Below are positions 6,074 to 8,822 of a stretch of 8,822 bases of DNA, one piece after another. Origin of the DNA: Candidatus Nomurabacteria bacterium. Lineage in GTDB: Bacteria; Patescibacteriota; Minisyncoccia; Phycocordibacterales; UBA1006. The number at the start of each line of letters is the position of its first letter. The first letter of the stretch is position 1. The notes under the pieces are model-generated. The model saw only the letters and a list, made by a program, of their open reading frames with translations, was not told the origin of the DNA and did not search any database. A program made the translations under genes and the position numbers. The stretch spans positions 1 through 8,822 of the forward strand of contig JAOULM010000028.1 in NCBI GenBank assembly GCA_029882015.1, written 5' to 3'.

Positions 6074-7552
6074 ATGACATCGCCTGATATTAATGAAATT
6101 TTTGATGCCGTCAAAGAATCCAGAAAACGACCTATTTCAAAAAGAGGCGAAGCAACCGTGCAAAATGCATATGACTTTGCAAAACAAGCCCACAAAGGTC
6201 AGAAACGAAAATCAGGTGAACCCTATTTTAATCACGTCTTTGCAACGGCCTTGAACGCGGCACGTTTCGGAATGGACACAGACACCATTGTCGCTGGATT
6301 CTTGCATGACACCGTCGAGGACACCGACATAACTGAACAGCAATTGGAACAGAAATTTGGTCCCGAGGTGGCATTTTTGGTCCAAGGTGTAACAAAGCTT
6401 GGAACTCTGAAATATCACGGCCGTGAACGTCACGTTGCGTCACTTCGCAAGTTTTTCATCGCCAGCGCCGAGGACCCCCGAGTAATTATCATAAAACTGG
6501 CAGACCGACTGCACAACCTGCAAACACTGGGGGCTATGTCTGACCGACCTGACAAACAAAAACGTATTGCGCTGGAATCTATTGAAATCCATGCGCCGTT
6601 GGCGTATCGTTTGGGGATTGGTAAATTGGCTGGTGAAATTAACGACCTGGCATTTCCATTTGCATATCCCAAAGAATTTGAAACTACCGAGGAGCTATTG
6701 CGTCAGAAAAAAAATCTGACAATGAAATATCTGGAAAAAGTCTATAAAAAAATAATCAAAGAGATGGCAAAAAATGGCATCACTGACGCCAAAACAGAAT
6801 ATCGTGCCAAAGGTAAATGGAGTCTATATAAAAAACTTCACAAAAAGGATATGGATATCGACAAAATATATGATATCGTTGCGTTGCGCGTTATGGTTCC
6901 AAATGTCGAGGATTGCTATCGCGTATTGGGGATGATTCACAATATGTGGCGTCCACTGCCAGGACGTATCAAAGATTATATCGCCCTGCCTAAACCCAAC
7001 GGCTACCAATCGTTGCATACGACCATCTTTACCGGTGACGGTGGCATCGCCGAAATACAAATTCGCACACCCGAAATGCACGCCCAAGCCGAATACGGTA
7101 TTGCGTCTCATTTTTCATATAAACATGGCGAATCAAAAACGGCGCCCAAAAAAGCCTGGCTCAAAGAATTAGGTCAAGTTCAAAAAGAAGAAGAGAAATC
7201 AGATGTATTCATGAAAAACCTGACAGATGATTTCTTTGTGGATCGTATTTTTGTTTTGACTCCCGAGGGAGATGTTATTGATTTGCCTCAGGGGGCAACC
7301 GCATTGGACTTGGCATACATGATTCACAGTGATATCGGGAACCACGCTACAGGGGCAAAAATCAATGGAAAATTCGGCGCATTGAAAGCGATATTAAGCA
7401 ACGGTGATATAGTAGAAATTAAACATGACAAGAAAAAAGGAAAGCCCAGTTCAAAATGGCTAGATTGGGCAAAAACAACCATGGCAAAGAAACAAATTCA
7501 AAAATGGCTAAAAGAAAATGGCGGAAGTGGATTCTTTAATGTTTTTAGTTAA
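6074..7552 (+). CDS. rel: Rel/SpoT-type (p)ppGpp hydrolase/synthetase, short form
   Basis: A 492-aa cytoplasmic stringent-response enzyme; long Rel proteins have about 700-750 aa. The N-terminal HD hydrolase domain has H54, HD at 78-79, ED at 82-83 and KLADRLHNLQTL (141-152), so ppGpp hydrolysis should be intact. The synthetase domain about 240-345 has IYDIVALRVMV (265-275), GRIKDYIALPKPNGYQSLHT (297-316; the guanine-stacking tyrosine is Y311) and EIQIRT (327-332), so synthesis also looks intact. A TGS domain follows, about 390-451 (RIFVLTPEGDVIDLPQGATA). The protein ends about 40 residues later, after the start of the helical region (KWLDWAKTTMAKKQIQKWLK), so the zinc-finger and ACT domains that help sense ribosomes are absent. 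The frame ends in a normal TAA and shows no decay, so this looks like the native length. There is no Shine-Dalgarno and no clear terminator directly after the stop. Confidence 0.96.
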   Translation: MTSPDINEIFDAVKESRKRPISKRGEATVQNAYDFAKQAHKGQKRKSGEPYFNHVFATALNAARFGMDTDTIVAGFLHDTVEDTDITEQQLEQKFGPEVAFLVQGVTKLGTLKYHGRERHVASLRKFFIASAEDPRVIIIKLADRLHNLQTLGAMSDRPDKQKRIALESIEIHAPLAYRLGIGKLAGEINDLAFPFAYPKEFETTEELLRQKKNLTMKYLEKVYKKIIKEMAKNGITDAKTEYRAKGKWSLYKKLHKKDMDIDKIYDIVALRVMVPNVEDCYRVLGMIHNMWRPLPGRIKDYIALPKPNGYQSLHTTIFTGDGGIAEIQIRTPEMHAQAEYGIASHFSYKHGESKTAPKKAWLKELGQVQKEEEKSDVFMKNLTDDFFVDRIFVLTPEGDVIDLPQGATALDLAYMIHSDIGNHATGAKINGKFGALKAILSNGDIVEIKHDKKKGKPSSKWLDWAKTTMAKKQIQKWLKENGGSGFFNVFS

Positions 7553-7613
7553 TCAAAAAACCCTTTGTTTTAAACGATATTCTAATGTTTTGAAAAAGTA
7601 AATTTGAAAATAC

Positions 7614-7642
7614 TTGACAAGCAAACATCAATATGTTAAACT
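7614..7642 (+). promoter_or_regulatory. Strong promoter in the rel-parB gap
   Basis: Perfect -35 TTGACA (7614-7619), 17-bp spacer, -10 TAAACT (7637-7642) preceded by the extended -10 TGt (7634-7636). Predicted start is about 7648-7650. It reads toward the terminator at 7719-7753, with parB convergent, so its product is a short transcript rather than an mRNA for a neighbouring gene. Confidence 0.82.
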
Positions 7643-7648
7643 CTATGG

Positions 7649-7753
7649 GAAGGTTAAGAAAGGTACACATGAGCGAAATTAAAACTCCAAGCTTTCGGAT
7701 CCCGAGAGCTTTGCTCAAAGAAGCCTTCAGTTTACTGAAGGCTTCTCTTTTTT
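7649..7753 (+). ncRNA. Candidate small structured RNA, about 105 nt
   Basis: A short transcription unit lies between its own promoter (7614-7642) and a Rho-independent terminator. Its middle folds into a 10-bp hairpin: AAGCTTTCGG (7689-7698), loop ATC, CCGAGAGCTT (7702-7711), with one G-U pair. This is enclosed by TGAGC/GCTCA (7670-7674 with 7713-7717), and the terminator hairpin follows directly. I do not recognise it as 6S, SRP RNA, tmRNA, RNase P or a known riboswitch class. An ATG at 7669 with an upstream aaagg opens a frame (MSEIKTPSFRIPRALLKEAF) with no stop before the terminator, so it could alternatively be a short mRNA. Convergent with parB, its 3' tail overlaps the parB stop codon. 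The unit boundaries are well supported; the function is unknown. Confidence 0.65.
7719..7753 (+). terminator. Rho-independent terminator of the small RNA
   Basis: AGAAGCCTTCAG (7719-7730) and CTGAAGGCTTCT (7735-7746) form a perfect 12-bp stem with loop TTTA, followed by C and six T (7748-7753). On the minus strand the same hairpin is followed by only three T, so it may also help end parB transcription, but less strongly. The T-run overlaps the first two bases of the parB stop complement (7752-7754). Confidence 0.93.
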
Positions 7754-8801
7754 ATACAGAAAATGAATTTATATTATACAAATCTGGATCGTCCATGGCT
7801 TCTTCTTGTTCGTTCGCACTACGGTCATCGGTGGCGATAGAGTCTGATTCGTCAGACTCAAATGTGGTTCCCTCCTCCCCTGATGCAGGGTAGGTGCCCG
7901 CAGGGCGGAGGGGTATTGGATTTTCTCCACCTTTTTGTTCTATAAATTTATCCATCATATTGTATCCTTCTCCCCCATTTTCACGGATCATCTCTACAAT
8001 ATGCTCAACATCGTCTGGTGTAAAAAAATCAATCATAATTTTACCACCATTTTTTCCTTTTTGTTCGATATAAACACGTGTTCCTAATTTTTCTGAAAGT
8101 TTATTTTGATAATCCTGAATTTTTGGATCTTGTTTCAAATTTTTATTACGGATTTTATCTGTTGCAATAGACCGCGCGATTTTTTCCGAATCACGTACTG
8201 ACATTTTTTTGTACATGATCTCCTTGAATAATGTTTCTTGTTCCATAGGGCGATCTTTGAGCATCATCAACGGACGAGTGTGCCCCTCGGAGATTTTTCC
8301 AGCAGATAATGCATTCATGATGTCTTCGGGTAAATGCAATAGTCGCAATGTATTAGAAACATATTCACGGCTCTTTCCCATTTTTTTACCAATCTGTGCG
8401 TGCGACAAACTGAATTCATCTTGCAATCGCAAGAATGCCCGGGCGCGATCAACAGGGTTCAGGTCCTCGCGCTGTAGGTTCTCGATAATTGCCAATTCTA
8501 GTTTTACCTTGTTGTCTTCGTCGCGACGAATAATAACGGGGACCTGTTTTAATCCAGCCAATTTGGAGGCGCGCAAACGACGTTCACCTGCAATCAATTG
8601 GTAGCGTACACGTATTCCACCGTCAGGCTTTTCCTCTTCGACGCGGGTAACCACCAACGGCTGCAATACACCATACTGGCGAACAGATTCTGATAGTTCA
8701 CGAAGTTTACCCTCGTCGAATTCCTTGCGAGGTTGAAATGGATTGGGTTCAATTTTATCGGTTTCGATCCAGAAAATAGAATCGCGGTACAGTTGAGACA
8801 T
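7752..8801 (-). CDS. parB: Chromosome partitioning protein ParB
   Basis: A 349-aa DNA-binding CTPase-type clamp that loads at parS sites and works with ParA in origin segregation. The N-terminal domain has IEPNPFQPRKEF (17-28), VRQYGVLQPLVV (40-51), the GERRLRASK CTP-binding motif (72-80) and box II ENLQREDLNPVDRARAF (107-123). The helix-turn-helix for parS recognition is about 131-157 (SHAQIGKKMGKSREYVSNTL). The dimerisation domain is about 225-275 (LGTRVYIEQ, GGKIMIDFFTPDDVEHIV). The tail from about 291 is extra: a repeat-derived PLRPAGTYPASGEEG (297-311), then an acidic Ser/Asp/Glu-rich end. The start at 8801 gives the normal N-terminus and has no Shine-Dalgarno; only 21 bp upstream are visible, so any parA partner lies outside. 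No parS match is seen. Confidence 0.96.
   Translation of the reverse strand: MSQLYRDSIFWIETDKIEPNPFQPRKEFDEGKLRELSESVRQYGVLQPLVVTRVEEEKPDGGIRVRYQLIAGERRLRASKLAGLKQVPVIIRRDEDNKVKLELAIIENLQREDLNPVDRARAFLRLQDEFSLSHAQIGKKMGKSREYVSNTLRLLHLPEDIMNALSAGKISEGHTRPLMMLKDRPMEQETLFKEIMYKKMSVRDSEKIARSIATDKIRNKNLKQDPKIQDYQNKLSEKLGTRVYIEQKGKNGGKIMIDFFTPDDVEHIVEMIRENGGEGYNMMDKFIEQKGGENPIPLRPAGTYPASGEEGTTFESDESDSIATDDRSANEQEEAMDDPDLYNINSFSV
7870..7912 (-). repeat. GC-rich three-stem palindromic element inside parB
   Basis: An outer stem CCCTCC/GGAGGG (7870-7875 with 7907-7912) encloses two hairpins: CCCTG atg CAGGG (7878-7890) and GCCC gca GGGC (7896-7906), a cloverleaf-like layout. It is far richer in G+C than its surroundings. 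It is translated in frame as residues 297-311 in the ParB tail, beyond the dimerisation domain. It resembles small dispersed palindromes seen in other genomes and is comparable in style, not in exact sequence, to the element inside leuS. Confidence 0.72.
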
Positions 8802-8822
8802 AGTAAAAAGTTTTTCAAAAAA

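Noticed and set aside
7553..7610. Terminator directly after rel
   Set aside because: Only weak AAAC/GTTT and TCAAAA/TTTTGA pairings, no stable stem followed by a T-run. rel transcripts probably end at the 7719-7753 terminator.
7633..7893. 86-codon plus-strand frame beginning MLNSM
   Set aside because: Its first ATG is in the promoter spacer, it runs through the terminator hairpin and then antisense to the parB tail. Only the part from 7669 to the terminator could be translated, treated with the small RNA.
8073..8082. AACACGTGTT palindrome inside parB as a possible parS site
   Set aside because: Only the CACGTG core fits the parS consensus; the flanking bases differ (A instead of T next to the core), and it encodes ordinary ParB residues (TRV). 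Six-base cores like this occur by chance.

Overview
This 8.8-kb window looks like ordinary chromosomal core from a small-genome, AT-leaning bacterium. The best guess is a Patescibacteria/CPR lineage of the Parcubacteria type, but this is an inference without a marker-gene tree. The reasons are a heavily rearranged leucyl-tRNA synthetase, a Rel protein cut short after its TGS domain, gene starts without Shine-Dalgarno sequences, and small palindromic repeats sitting in frame inside genes. All main genes read through in the standard code, so UGA does not appear to be recoded.

Layout from left to right. (1) 1-279, minus strand: the 5' part of an unrecognised gene running off the left edge, with a near-consensus extended -10 promoter at 345-373. 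(2) 377-2056, minus: a MurJ/MviN-family flippase. (3) 2066-5413, minus: leuS, 9 bp upstream of murJ and probably cotranscribed with it. This leucyl-tRNA synthetase carries a Nudix hydrolase domain with a complete Nudix box at the end of its editing domain, and an ASCH (PUA-like) domain where many LeuRS have a zinc knuckle. It lacks the leucine-specific insertion before KMSKS. (4) 5408-5555: palindromic repeats upstream of leuS and a strong terminator. (5) 5560-6018, minus: a 152-aa protein I do not recognise. (6) 6074-7552, plus: a Rel/SpoT-type (p)ppGpp hydrolase/synthetase, divergent from the previous gene across 55 bp, with a promoter placed so that its mRNA could be leaderless. (7) 7553-7751: an intergenic region with a strong promoter, a structured RNA of about 105 nt and a Rho-independent terminator, a good small-RNA candidate. 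(8) 7752-8801, minus: parB, with a repeat-derived insertion in its C-terminal tail.

The genes cover translation fidelity (LeuRS), cell-wall precursor export (MurJ), the stringent response (Rel) and chromosome partition (ParB). The most unusual item is the LeuRS with Nudix and ASCH insertions. LeuRS makes leucyl-adenylate, and aminoacyl-tRNA synthetases are known to produce dinucleoside polyphosphates, which many Nudix enzymes degrade, so a built-in clean-up or nucleotide-sensing role is a reasonable hypothesis. The second is the unannotated RNA between rel and parB. No stretch longer than 300 bases lacks a gene.
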